NCBI RefSeq assembly: GCF_017834145.1
Contig: NZ_JAFIDA010000001.1
Span: forward strand, 2,356,001-2,420,000
From: Leucobacter exalbidus
Lineage (GTDB): Bacteria; Actinomycetota; Actinomycetes; Actinomycetales; Microbacteriaceae
Direction of reading: 5' to 3'
DNA length: 64,000 nt
The notes under the pieces were generated by a model. It did not search any database and had not been told where the DNA came from. It was given only the letters and a program-made list of their open reading frames with translations. The position numbers and the translations under genes were made by a program. Shown here piece after piece: positions 25,174 to 33,805 of the stretch; the first letter of the stretch is position 1, and each line of letters starts with the position of its first letter.

Positions 25174-26652
25174 TTGAACGACTGGAAATCAAGTGCACAG
25201 GAATTCCAAGCTGGTTTAGCGGCCAACGGTGGTGCAGGGCGCACATTCGTTGGCCATGTTGAACGGTTCACGGTGCGTGGCCCCGGTGGGCAGCCGCTCG
25301 GCACTGCCCATACAACTGCGTACGTGATTGAGCCGCGCGAGGACGAGGCCAAGCGGCCCGTCGCCTTTGTGTTTAATGGCGGGCCGGGCGTCTCCTCGGT
25401 GTGGCTGCACATCGGTGGTGTGGGGCCGTTCCGCGTCGCAGTGCCCGAAGACCTGACGCAGGGCATGCTCCCGCCGTATGAACTTGAGGAGAATGGTGGC
25501 AGTCTTTTGCGGGCTGCCGATCTGGTGTTCATTGATCCAATCCGTACGGGCTATGGGCGCATTGATCCGGATCAAAACCCCGCTCTTGCCTCGGAGCTCA
25601 CCAGCGGCGTCGAAGGTGACGTCGACCATTTCGCCGAGATTATCAGTGACTGGCTACTGCGCCATGATCGCCTCGGTGACGCCGTGTATCTCGTCGGAGA
25701 AAGCTATGGCACCATTCGTGCGTCATTGCTGGCCACCCGCCTGCAGCTGCTCGACAACGCGATTGCGATCTCTGGCATTGCTCTCATTGGGCAGGCCGTG
25801 AATGCACAGGAAACCACACAGCGCCCCGGTAACCCCGTGGGTTACCTTGCCGCAGTGCCGTATCTTGCGGTTACCGCGCGTTACCACGGTCTTGGTGCAT
25901 ACACCTCGATGGGGGTTGATGAGCTGGCCGAGAAGGCTCATGAGTGGTCACTGGGACGGTACGCCGCAGCTCTTTTGCAGGGCGACGCGCTTGCCGCTGA
26001 TCAGGCGCGCGAAATCGCGCAAGAGCTCTCGGATTTTTGCGGACTGCCGGTGGAGACGCTGCTTTCATTGCAGCTGAGAGTGAATAAAGAAGACTTTAGG
26101 CGCGCGCTCATTCCGGGTCAGGTTATTGGGTTGACCGATGGGCGCTACACGCTCCCGAAAGCTCAAAACGGATTCCCCGAACTCGAATTTGAGCCCACGG
26201 GAGCGCATCTCGATGCAGCGTACACCGCGCTTATCCATCGTCACTTTACGCACGGGCTCGGTGTCGAAAGCGATGTGCCGTACCTGCTTGCCGACGCGGG
26301 CACGCATGAGCGGTGGGATTACCAGGAGAGCCGTGCCGCGGGTGCGTTTGGGGGAAGCCCGATGCCTTCACCATTCGCTACGTTCGACTATGCCGCAAAT
26401 CTGCGGGCGTGGATGCGCGCGAATCGCGCCGCGCGACTGTTCGTGGGTACCGGGCACTATGACTCGCTGACCACGGTGGGGGCCGCTCAGAATATGTTGA
26501 GCCAGAACGCCCTACCGCGCGACCGGGTCACTTTCTGTACGTATGAGGGTGGGCACATGATGTACACCGACCGGGCTTCAGCGCACAAACTGGGCGCTGA
26601 CTTGCGCGCATTCATCGCAGGGACCGCACCCGCTCAGGAGGGCAACGCATGA
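25174..26652 (+). CDS. S10 family serine carboxypeptidase-like protein (copy 2)
   Basis: 492-residue S10 peptidase, distant paralogue of the one at 21002. Shared features: VAFVFNGGPGVSSVWLHIGG, AADLVFIDPIRTGYGRI, nucleophile in LVGESYGTIRASLL (Ser177), late Asp in VGTGHYDSLTT and His in YEGGHMMYTD. No signal peptide. The TTG start follows GAGGCGAAG. The stop overlaps the ATG of the amidohydrolase (ATGA), so hydrolysis by this enzyme and by the amidohydrolase is coupled at translation. Sequence divergence between the two S10 copies is considerable outside the motifs, so different substrates are likely. Confidence 0.88.
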   Translation: MNDWKSSAQEFQAGLAANGGAGRTFVGHVERFTVRGPGGQPLGTAHTTAYVIEPREDEAKRPVAFVFNGGPGVSSVWLHIGGVGPFRVAVPEDLTQGMLPPYELEENGGSLLRAADLVFIDPIRTGYGRIDPDQNPALASELTSGVEGDVDHFAEIISDWLLRHDRLGDAVYLVGESYGTIRASLLATRLQLLDNAIAISGIALIGQAVNAQETTQRPGNPVGYLAAVPYLAVTARYHGLGAYTSMGVDELAEKAHEWSLGRYAAALLQGDALAADQAREIAQELSDFCGLPVETLLSLQLRVNKEDFRRALIPGQVIGLTDGRYTLPKAQNGFPELEFEPTGAHLDAAYTALIHRHFTHGLGVESDVPYLLADAGTHERWDYQESRAAGAFGGSPMPSPFATFDYAANLRAWMRANRAARLFVGTGHYDSLTTVGAAQNMLSQNALPRDRVTFCTYEGGHMMYTDRASAHKLGADLRAFIAGTAPAQEGNA

Positions 26653-27842
26653 GCGAATCAGAGTTTATTATCGTCGGCGCACGTACCCTGACCGGTGCGG
26701 GCGAGGTGTTCGAGGCGGGCGCCGTTCATGTGAATGATGGCCGCATAGTGTGGGTCGGTGAGGAAGCCGACCTCGTTGGACTGCCCTCCGATGTGCCGCG
26801 CGTCGACGCGACCGGAAGCTGGCTGACGCCTGGCTTGATCGACGCCCACAGCCATATTGGTGCCCACGAAGACGGCAATGGGTGGGCCGGCGCTGATGCC
26901 TCTGAGCTGGCCCGCCCAAACACCGCTGGGGTGCGCATTATTGACGCCGTCAACACCGAGGATGTCGCCTTTGCGGACGCCATCGGTGGTGGCGTCACTA
27001 CGGTGGTTATCAAGCCGGGCTCAGGTAACCCCATTGGTGGCCGCACCGTGGCGATCAAAACGGCAGGTTCGCGTATTATCGACGACCGAGTGGTGCGGGC
27101 CGACGTGAGCGTGAAATCGGCACTGGGTGAGAATCCAAAGCGCACGTATGAGAGTCGGTCGCAGTCTCCCATGACCCGGTTGGGTACGGCGCACGTGATT
27201 CGGCAAGCAATGAGCGATGCGCAGGATTATGCAAGGCGTCGAGCTTCCGCCGAAGTTACGGGCGATCAGCTGAAGGTTGATCTTGATCTTGAAGCGCTCG
27301 CCGCGGTGCTGTCGGGGGAGCTGTTGTGGGATCTGCACGTGCACCGGCACGATGACATCGCCACAGCGCTGCGCATTGCTGATGAGTTCGGTCTCAACGT
27401 GGTGCTGAATCACGGTACCGAGGCGCACAAGCTTGCCGAAGTGCTTGCTCGACGTGACGTACCGGTGATTTTTGGGCCGATTCTCACCACCCGCGGCAAA
27501 GTGGAGTGTGCTGAAGCTGATCCGGCAAATCTGGCTAGGCTCTCGGAAGCTGGCGTGCGCATCGCGTTGACAACGGACCATCCGGTCGTGCCCCAGCAGT
27601 ACTTGGCGTTGCAAGGCAGCATCGCCATACGCGCAGGGTTGTCTTGGGAAGCCGCGATGGCCGCGGTTACGGCATCGCCGGCCCAGATCGCACGAATCGA
27701 TGACCGGGTGGGGACGCTGGCCCCGGGGCTCGATGCTGACCTCGTGCTGTGGTCGGGTGACCCCTTCGACGCGGCCAGCGTTGTACGAGCAGTGTTTATC
27801 GAAGGTCAGCGGGTGGCCGGAGTTGGCGAAGGTCTCGAATAA
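26649..27842 (+). CDS. Metal-dependent amidohydrolase (imidazolonepropionase-like)
   Basis: 397-residue TIM-barrel amidohydrolase. The mononuclear/binuclear metal motif is LTPGLIDAHSHIG (HxH); later His appear in DLHVHRHDDIATALRIAD and VLNHGTEAHKL, and the catalytic Asp in RIALTTDHPVVPQQY. The N- and C-terminal strands form the usual beta sandwich (VGARTLTGAGEVFEAGAV ... ADLVLWSGDPFD). Such enzymes cleave cyclic amides or C-terminal amide bonds of dipeptides (prolidase/Xaa-Pro-like relatives). Coupled to S10 copy 2 by a 4-base overlap. Operator site 3 lies immediately downstream. Confidence 0.88.
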   Translation: MSESEFIIVGARTLTGAGEVFEAGAVHVNDGRIVWVGEEADLVGLPSDVPRVDATGSWLTPGLIDAHSHIGAHEDGNGWAGADASELARPNTAGVRIIDAVNTEDVAFADAIGGGVTTVVIKPGSGNPIGGRTVAIKTAGSRIIDDRVVRADVSVKSALGENPKRTYESRSQSPMTRLGTAHVIRQAMSDAQDYARRRASAEVTGDQLKVDLDLEALAAVLSGELLWDLHVHRHDDIATALRIADEFGLNVVLNHGTEAHKLAEVLARRDVPVIFGPILTTRGKVECAEADPANLARLSEAGVRIALTTDHPVVPQQYLALQGSIAIRAGLSWEAAMAAVTASPAQIARIDDRVGTLAPGLDADLVLWSGDPFDAASVVRAVFIEGQRVAGVGEGLE

Positions 27843-27855
27843 ATATTTGCCTTAA

Positions 27856-27871
27856 TTGAATATAATCAATA
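27856..27871. promoter_or_regulatory. Candidate island operator, site 3
   Basis: ATTGAATATAATCAAT, imperfect palindrome, 87 bases before the start of the ThDP enzyme gene. A further AATATTGAT follows at 27872-27880. Best matching of the set and used here as reference. Confidence 0.65.
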
Positions 27872-27957
27872 ATATTGATCGAGATCGGGTGCCGACACCG
27901 ATGTTGATGCGTGTACGATCGCGCAGTGCCCAACGCAATGGAGCAAAAGAGGACACG

Positions 27958-29628
27958 ATGACTGAGATGACTGGTGGCGAACTTCTCGCCGAATCGCTGA
28001 TCGCCCAGGGGGTCACCAAGATTTTTGGGATCCCTGGTGTGCAGCTCGATGGTGCGACTGATGCACTCTACGATCGCAAAGACCAGATCGAATTCGTCTG
28101 CGCCCGTAACGAGCAAGCCACAACCTACATGGCTGACGGGTACGCGCGCAGCACCGGCGACGTTGGCGTCGCGATGGTTGTTCCCGGCCCAGGCGTATTA
28201 AACGCTCTCGCTGGCGTCGCGACCGGCTATGCGACAAACTCGCGTCTGCTGCTGATTGCTGGCCAGATCAACTCGCAGGCCATCGGCAAGGGTCTGGGAG
28301 CGCTGCACGAGATTCCTGATCAGACTGGCATCCTTGAACGCATCACAAAGTGGAACGGTATTGCACGTACCGCGGCCGAAGTGCCCGATCTCGTTGCTGA
28401 GGCGTTTCGTCAGCTGCGCTCAGGGCGCCCGCGCCCCGTCGCCCTCGAAGTGCCGCCCGATGTGCTTGCCGCATTCGCCCAGGCCGAGATTCCCTCATAC
28501 ATCGAGCCGCAGCGTCTCCCCGCTGCCACCGACCAGATCGCGGCGGCAGCCGAGTTGCTCGCTACCGCGAAGCACCCGCTCATTGTGGCCGGAGGTGGAG
28601 TCGGGGCGTCTGACGCGGGGAGAGCTCTACTCGAACTTGCAGAGCGCCTCGAGGCTCCAGTGCTCGTTACGGAAGGCGGTCGAGGTTCTGTAGACGCGCG
28701 CCACCGCCTCGTGTTCGATTCGTTGGCATTGCGAGAACTGCGTGAGCGTGCCGATGTTGTGCTTTCGGTCGGCAGCCGGTTCGTGAGTACTTTCGGTACG
28801 CAGGTGAACGTTGCCGATGCTCAGGTCATTCTGTTGAATGCTGAGGAAGCTGACATGCAGGATCCCCGCGAGGCTGCTGTGCGCGTTCATGCCGACGCTG
28901 CGGCGGGCGTGGAAGCGCTGCTCGCGGCTCTGCCGCAATCAGAACGCCCGAGCCGTGACGCTGAACTCGCGATTACTCGCAGCTGGCTCGAGGGGCACCT
29001 CAGCCAGCTTGCACCGCAGCGCGAATACCTCTCTGCGATTCGGCAAGCCCTGCCCGAAGACGGCGTCTTTGTTAGCGAGTTCACCCAAGTGGGTTACGCG
29101 GCGAGTGCCTGCTATCCAGGCTATGGTCCGCGCACTTATATCGGCCCCGGCTACCAGGGCACCTTGGGATATGGCTTCGCGACGGCACTTGGGGTAAAGG
29201 CTGCTGATCCGCAGCGTGCGGTGGTCTCGGTGAACGGCGATGGTGGGTTCTCGTGGACGCTCCAGGAGCTGTCAACGATGAAGCGGTACAACTTGGGTCT
29301 GATCGCGATCGTGTTCACGGACGGTTTCTACGGCAACGTACGACGCATTCAGAAGAACAACTACGACGCTCGTTATTTCTCGAGTGATCTGACGAACCCT
29401 GACTATCAGCAGCTTGCCGCGGCCTTTGGCATTCGATCGGCGAAGGCGTACACGCCTGACGAGCTTGCTGCTGTGCTTGCTGAGGCCATTCCTGCCAACG
29501 AGCCATTGCTCATCGAAGTGCCTGTGGGCGAGTTTCCCTCTCCGTGGCATCTCATCCACGAGGGCCTCAAGGCTCCTGCGCCGCTCGCGCACGGTGCACA
29601 TCTGATCCCTGAGGCAGAGCGCCAATGA
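27958..29628 (+). CDS. Thiamine diphosphate-dependent decarboxylase/acetolactate synthase-like enzyme
   Basis: 556 residues with three ThDP-enzyme domains: PYR (residues about 1-170, catalytic Glu in FVCARNEQATTYMADGYAR), central (about 190-320) and PP domain with the ThDP motif VVSVNGDGGFSWTLQELSTM ending in DGFYGN. The ATG at 27958 follows GAGGACACG. It decarboxylates a 2-oxo acid, giving an aldehyde or a carboligation product. No small regulatory subunit gene is near, so branched-chain acetolactate synthesis is unlikely. It lies directly before an aldehyde dehydrogenase, overlapping it (ATGA), which argues for decarboxylation of a 2-oxo acid to the aldehyde; a benzoylformate- or arylpyruvate-type substrate is inferred from the context. 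Confidence 0.85.
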   Translation: MTEMTGGELLAESLIAQGVTKIFGIPGVQLDGATDALYDRKDQIEFVCARNEQATTYMADGYARSTGDVGVAMVVPGPGVLNALAGVATGYATNSRLLLIAGQINSQAIGKGLGALHEIPDQTGILERITKWNGIARTAAEVPDLVAEAFRQLRSGRPRPVALEVPPDVLAAFAQAEIPSYIEPQRLPAATDQIAAAAELLATAKHPLIVAGGGVGASDAGRALLELAERLEAPVLVTEGGRGSVDARHRLVFDSLALRELRERADVVLSVGSRFVSTFGTQVNVADAQVILLNAEEADMQDPREAAVRVHADAAAGVEALLAALPQSERPSRDAELAITRSWLEGHLSQLAPQREYLSAIRQALPEDGVFVSEFTQVGYAASACYPGYGPRTYIGPGYQGTLGYGFATALGVKAADPQRAVVSVNGDGGFSWTLQELSTMKRYNLGLIAIVFTDGFYGNVRRIQKNNYDARYFSSDLTNPDYQQLAAAFGIRSAKAYTPDELAAVLAEAIPANEPLLIEVPVGEFPSPWHLIHEGLKAPAPLAHGAHLIPEAERQ

Positions 29629-31073
29629 CTACCGAGGCAGTGCACTACATCTCAGGTAACTGGGTGGAATCGGCCGATCGTGAATGGACTGACGTAGTTA
29701 ACCCCGCCACGGGGGAGACCGTGGGTCGTTCCATGAGGGGCACCCCCGGTGACGTTGATCGTGCGGTTTTGGCTGCACGTCAGGCCCTGCCAGCATGGTC
29801 GGCGGTGCCCATGGCAGACCGCATTGACGTTGTCGAGCGGCTTGCCGAAGGCATTGCCGCAGCGCGAAGCCGACTCGCTGATGCCCTGGTGCTTGAAGTG
29901 GGGGTGCCGGTCAGTTTCGGTCGGGCTGCCCAAGTGGGTGTGGCTTTGGGGGATCTTGCCGCGCTTGTCGCTGCGGCTCGTGATCATGTGGAGCGCACCG
30001 CGGTATCGAACTCGCTCGTGGTTTCGGTGCCGGTGGGAGTCGTGGCAGCTATTACGCCGTGGAACTTTCCACTTCATCAAATCGTTTTGAAGGTGGGCGC
30101 TGCACTCCTTGCAGGCTGCACGGTAGTGCTCAAGCCAAGCGAGGTCTCACCTCTGAACGCCGCAATTCTTGCCGAGATCATAAATGATTTGCGGCTCCCC
30201 GCAGGCGTGGTCAATGTGGTGTTTGGTGATGGAACCGGTGTGGGTGAGCCGCTGAGCGCGCATACCGACGTTGATTTGGTGTCGTTCACCGGGTCGAGGA
30301 TGGTTGGTGAGCGCATCATGGCGAACGCGGCGCGCAATATCACCAAGGTCTCACTCGAGCTTGGGGGCAAATCAGCCGCCATTATTCTCGACGATGCGCC
30401 AATCGAGGAATCAGCTGCTCAGGTGCTGGGATCTTGCTTCGCGAACACGGGGCAGACTTGTGCCGCACTCACTCGGGTGCTTGTGCCGAGGGAGCTTGCT
30501 CCCGCGTGGGAGGAAGCAGCTCTCGTGGCGGCGGCGCATTGGGTGCCGGGGGATCCAGCGCAGGAGTCAACCGTGATGGGCCCCGCAGCCTCAGCGCTGC
30601 AGGCAGATCGAATTCGCGGTCACGTGCGTGCCGCGATTGCCGATGGCGCTCGTCTCGTGGTGGGAGGACCAGCTTCACCCGACGACCTCGTGGGTGATGC
30701 CTGGGTGCAGCCGACCATCTTTGCCGACGTTACGCCCCAGATGAGAATCTTCCGCGAGGAGGTGTTTGGTCCGGTGCTGGCGATAAGTGTCTATGACACG
30801 GCAGAGGAAGCGATCGCGCTGGCAAACGATAGCGATTATGGGTTGGCCGGTGGCGTTTGGTCGGCGAATCCGCAGCGTGCGCTCGATGTGGCGCTGCGCA
30901 TTCAAACAGGCACGATCGGCATCAACGGCGCAGGCCTTGACGTCGGGGCTCCGTTTGGCGGCGTGAAGCAGTCGGGCATCGGTCGGGAATGCGGCGTGCA
31001 CGGATTCGAGGAATTTCTTGAAACGAAATCCATCATGGGAGCGACCGCATTACTTGGCCCTACGCGGCCATAA
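29625..31073 (+). CDS. NAD(P)-dependent aldehyde dehydrogenase
   Basis: 482-residue aldehyde dehydrogenase, oxidising an aldehyde to the carboxylic acid. The key residues are seen: ITPWNFPLHQIVLKVGAAL and KPSEVSPLNA (cofactor binding), VSFTGSRMVGERI, general-base Glu in SLELGGKSA (about residue 245), and the nucleophile Cys279 in FANTGQTCAALTR. The C-terminus FGGVKQSGIGRECG is standard. It overlaps the ThDP enzyme gene by 4 bases, so aldehyde production and removal are tightly linked. Substrate probably the aldehyde made by that enzyme. Confidence 0.92.
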   Translation: MTTEAVHYISGNWVESADREWTDVVNPATGETVGRSMRGTPGDVDRAVLAARQALPAWSAVPMADRIDVVERLAEGIAAARSRLADALVLEVGVPVSFGRAAQVGVALGDLAALVAAARDHVERTAVSNSLVVSVPVGVVAAITPWNFPLHQIVLKVGAALLAGCTVVLKPSEVSPLNAAILAEIINDLRLPAGVVNVVFGDGTGVGEPLSAHTDVDLVSFTGSRMVGERIMANAARNITKVSLELGGKSAAIILDDAPIEESAAQVLGSCFANTGQTCAALTRVLVPRELAPAWEEAALVAAAHWVPGDPAQESTVMGPAASALQADRIRGHVRAAIADGARLVVGGPASPDDLVGDAWVQPTIFADVTPQMRIFREEVFGPVLAISVYDTAEEAIALANDSDYGLAGGVWSANPQRALDVALRIQTGTIGINGAGLDVGAPFGGVKQSGIGRECGVHGFEEFLETKSIMGATALLGPTRP

Positions 31074-31120
31074 CGCATATGCCAAGCCGTGATGTTTCAG
31101 GGATGTTAAGAAAAACCAAT

Positions 31121-31136
31121 ATTCATACAAATGAAT
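31121..31136. promoter_or_regulatory. Inverted repeat in the importer promoter
   Basis: ATTCAT-ACAA-ATGAAT, perfect 6-4-6 inverted repeat in the AT-rich 109-base gap before the solute-binding protein gene. It is distinct from the 16-bp operators and could be a site for the IclR regulator, or simply promoter sequence. Confidence 0.4.
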
Positions 31137-31182
31137 TAGTGTTATCTTGCAGTGAGGCAAGATCTCAACGAGAGGAAATGCA

Positions 31183-32766
31183 ATGAAGCGAAACACCGCC
31201 GCAGTTGTCGGTGCTCTAGGAATTATTGCGCTCGCAGTCACCGGATGCAGTGCATCGTCAGGTGCCGGCGGGGGAGAAGCTGCCCCCGTCGACGGCGCAA
31301 AGATCAAGGTCGCAGTCAGCAAGGATCCGGGAGCGATTAACCCGATTCTCAACGCCACGGGTGCGGGCACAGATATCGCTGCCTACGGCTATGATTCCCT
31401 GCTGTCATTCGCGGCGGGCAAACCTGCTTCAGGCGTGCTTGCAGAATCCTGGGAAGAGTCCCCGACCGAAGCCACGTTCACGCTCAAAGAAGGCATCCTG
31501 TGCCAGGACGGCACTGAGCTGACCGCCAGCGACGTGAAGGCTACCTTCGAGTACGCCAACGAAAACGGTTCACCCTACATTGGAGTGTATTTCGACCCCG
31601 AGGTCGCCATCGACGCAGATGACGCCGCACGCACGGTCAAGTTCACCAACCCCGCCCCCGATAGTTTCTTGGCACAGAGCGTGGGCGCCCTGCCCATCGT
31701 GTGCGCCTCAGGCCTCGAAGATCCCGCCAAACTTGACACCGAACAGTTTGGTACTGGTGCCTACAAGCTGGTGGATGTCGCCCCCGGGCAGAACTACACC
31801 TTTGAGCTGCGCGACGACTACACCTGGGGCCCCGACGGGGTTACTAGCGACACCGAGGGTTTGCCTGCAACGGTAGAAGTTTCGGTGGTTGAAAGTGATG
31901 CCACTCGTGCAAATATGATGCAGTCGGGTGAGCTTGATATTGCCACGGTCACGGGCACCGAGCGTGATCGTCTGCAGAGTGAAGACTTTGCGCAGGTACT
32001 TGAACTTCCTCTGCGCCCGGGTCTCGTGTTCTTTAACCAGAACGAAGGTCGCGCCACCAACGACCTCGCGGTACGCACGGCCATAGCAAACGCGCTCGAC
32101 CGTGATGAGATCGGCAACGTCTCTTCATCGGGCCGCGGCGCGCAGCTCGTCACTCTCGTGCCTGAGATCGGCGCAGCCTGCACCGCAATGGATAGTTCTG
32201 CTGCCCTGCCTGCGTTTGACACTGCGGCTTCTGAGAAGGGTCTCGACGCAGCCGGCTGGAAGGTCGGGTCGGATGGAATCCGCGAGAAGGATGGCAAGAA
32301 GCTCAGCATCAAGCTGCTCTACCCTGTCAACGAAAGCGCCAGCGTCACCGCAGCAATTGAGCTGATGCAGGTCAAGCTGAAGGTAGTGGGCATCGACGGT
32401 GTTCCCACGCCGACTCCCGCTTACACCGACGTTATTTTCAGCGGTGGCGACTGGGATCTCGTCTGGGCTCCGATCTTTACGAGCCTCCCCAGTAACTGGG
32501 CTGGCATCCTGGGCGGAGACTTCCCGCCCAACGGTGGCAACTGGACGTACAACACCAACGAAGAATACTTCGATCTCGTAGCTGAGGCCAGCAAGCTTGC
32601 TGGCGAAGACAGCTGCGGAGCGTGGGAAAAGGCGCAGGACTCACTCTTCTCTAACCTAGAGATTCTGCCCTTCTACTCAGGCACCGAAACCGCGTATGGA
32701 ACAAATGCCGAGTTTGCTTACTCGAAAGAGTCGCTCTCGCCGATTTCCATCCGAGTCGTGAAGTAA
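31183..32766 (+). CDS. ABC transporter substrate-binding lipoprotein, family 5 (peptide)
   Basis: 527-residue solute-binding protein of the DppA/OppA family. The signal ends in the lipobox VTGCSAS, so it is a lipoprotein facing outside. Family 5 features: an early QDGTELTASDVKATFEYA block (the usual DG-x-x-x-TA-x-DV pattern), AVRTAIANALDRDEIGN, and a late domain returning to lobe 1. It captures di- or oligopeptides or similar compounds for the permeases that follow. RBS GAGAGGAAATGCA before the ATG. First gene of a five-gene unit with permease, permease-ATPase fusion and M20 hydrolase. Confidence 0.93.
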   Translation: MKRNTAAVVGALGIIALAVTGCSASSGAGGGEAAPVDGAKIKVAVSKDPGAINPILNATGAGTDIAAYGYDSLLSFAAGKPASGVLAESWEESPTEATFTLKEGILCQDGTELTASDVKATFEYANENGSPYIGVYFDPEVAIDADDAARTVKFTNPAPDSFLAQSVGALPIVCASGLEDPAKLDTEQFGTGAYKLVDVAPGQNYTFELRDDYTWGPDGVTSDTEGLPATVEVSVVESDATRANMMQSGELDIATVTGTERDRLQSEDFAQVLELPLRPGLVFFNQNEGRATNDLAVRTAIANALDRDEIGNVSSSGRGAQLVTLVPEIGAACTAMDSSAALPAFDTAASEKGLDAAGWKVGSDGIREKDGKKLSIKLLYPVNESASVTAAIELMQVKLKVVGIDGVPTPTPAYTDVIFSGGDWDLVWAPIFTSLPSNWAGILGGDFPPNGGNWTYNTNEEYFDLVAEASKLAGEDSCGAWEKAQDSLFSNLEILPFYSGTETAYGTNAEFAYSKESLSPISIRVVK

Positions 32767-32782
32767 CTACAGAAACCCGCAT

Positions 32783-33805
32783 ATGACGACGCAGCCACTC
32801 ACTCTGCAGTCGAGCGGCAACGCTGCGGCCCTGGGAACTCCCCGGGGCCGCAGCGGTAACCGCTGGCTGAAATTCCTCCTTCGACGCATGGTGCGCATGG
32901 TGGTGTCACTTTTTGTGATCGTCACTGCGGCATTTATGGTGCTCCGTCTCGCAGGCGGTGACCCGGTGCGCTCAGCGCTCGGGCCCACCGTCGATGAGGC
33001 AGTCGTACAAGCAAAGCGAGATGCACTGGGCCTTAATGACCCCATCCTCGTGCAATTCTGGAACTATCTCGTCGGGCTCCTTCACGGAGACCTCGGCGCC
33101 TCTCTCATCACGGGCCGTTCCGTGACAGAGCTCGTTGAGTTTCGGCTGCCCGCAACACTGCAGCTGGCAGGCCTCGCATTCGTGCTCGTGCTCATCGTGG
33201 CGGTGCCGCTCGGGCTCTCGATTGCCTTGCTTACCCAGGGCGGTAAGCGACGCGGCACCGAGCTCACCTTCACCAGCGTGACCGGTGTGCTCGCCGCAGT
33301 ACCCGAGTACCTTCTGGCGGTGTTCATGGTGCTGATCTTCTCGGTCACGTTGAAGCTGTTGCCTGTCGCGGGTAACTCAGAGCCACAGTCATACATCTTG
33401 CCGGTGCTCGCACTGGCGCTCGGATCTTCGGCGTCACTGTCTCGTATTGCTCGTATCGAAGCGCTGAACACGCTGTCTGAGGACTACATCCGTACGGCCC
33501 GTTCAAAGCGCCTACCCGCGTGGATGGTTAATTTTCGGCACGCGCTTCCCAACATGCTTACCGCCACGCTCACGCTGGGAGGCTCGTTGCTGGCTTCCAT
33601 GATTGTGGGCAGTGTGCTCGTCGAGCAGGTCTTTAACTGGCCTGGTCTGGGATCCGCCTTCGTGCAGGCCATCGTGACCAAGGATTACGGCATCGTGCAA
33701 GGTCTTGCAATTGTGTATGCCTCCATTATTTTGGTCGTCAACTTCGTCGTCGATATCGTGCTTTCGCTCATCGACCGACGCACTACTCTTCTGGAGACGG
33801 CATGA
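32783..33805 (+). CDS. ABC transporter permease, DppB type
   Basis: 340-residue inner-membrane permease of the peptide/nickel ABC family. After a 30-residue cytosolic tail the first segment is MVRMVVSLFVIVTAAFMVLRLAGGDP, with the RLAGGDPVR motif of DppB proteins. About six membrane segments. The EAA-like cytosolic loop that contacts the ATPase is EDYIRTARSKRLPAWMVNFRH. Stop overlaps the start of the next gene by 4 bases (ATGA). Confidence 0.92.
   Translation: MTTQPLTLQSSGNAAALGTPRGRSGNRWLKFLLRRMVRMVVSLFVIVTAAFMVLRLAGGDPVRSALGPTVDEAVVQAKRDALGLNDPILVQFWNYLVGLLHGDLGASLITGRSVTELVEFRLPATLQLAGLAFVLVLIVAVPLGLSIALLTQGGKRRGTELTFTSVTGVLAAVPEYLLAVFMVLIFSVTLKLLPVAGNSEPQSYILPVLALALGSSASLSRIARIEALNTLSEDYIRTARSKRLPAWMVNFRHALPNMLTATLTLGGSLLASMIVGSVLVEQVFNWPGLGSAFVQAIVTKDYGIVQGLAIVYASIILVVNFVVDIVLSLIDRRTTLLETA

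Noticed and set aside
27958-29628. Acetolactate synthase large subunit for branched-chain amino acids
   Set aside because: No ilvN-type small subunit or ilvC next to it; overlap with an aldehyde dehydrogenase favours a decarboxylase.
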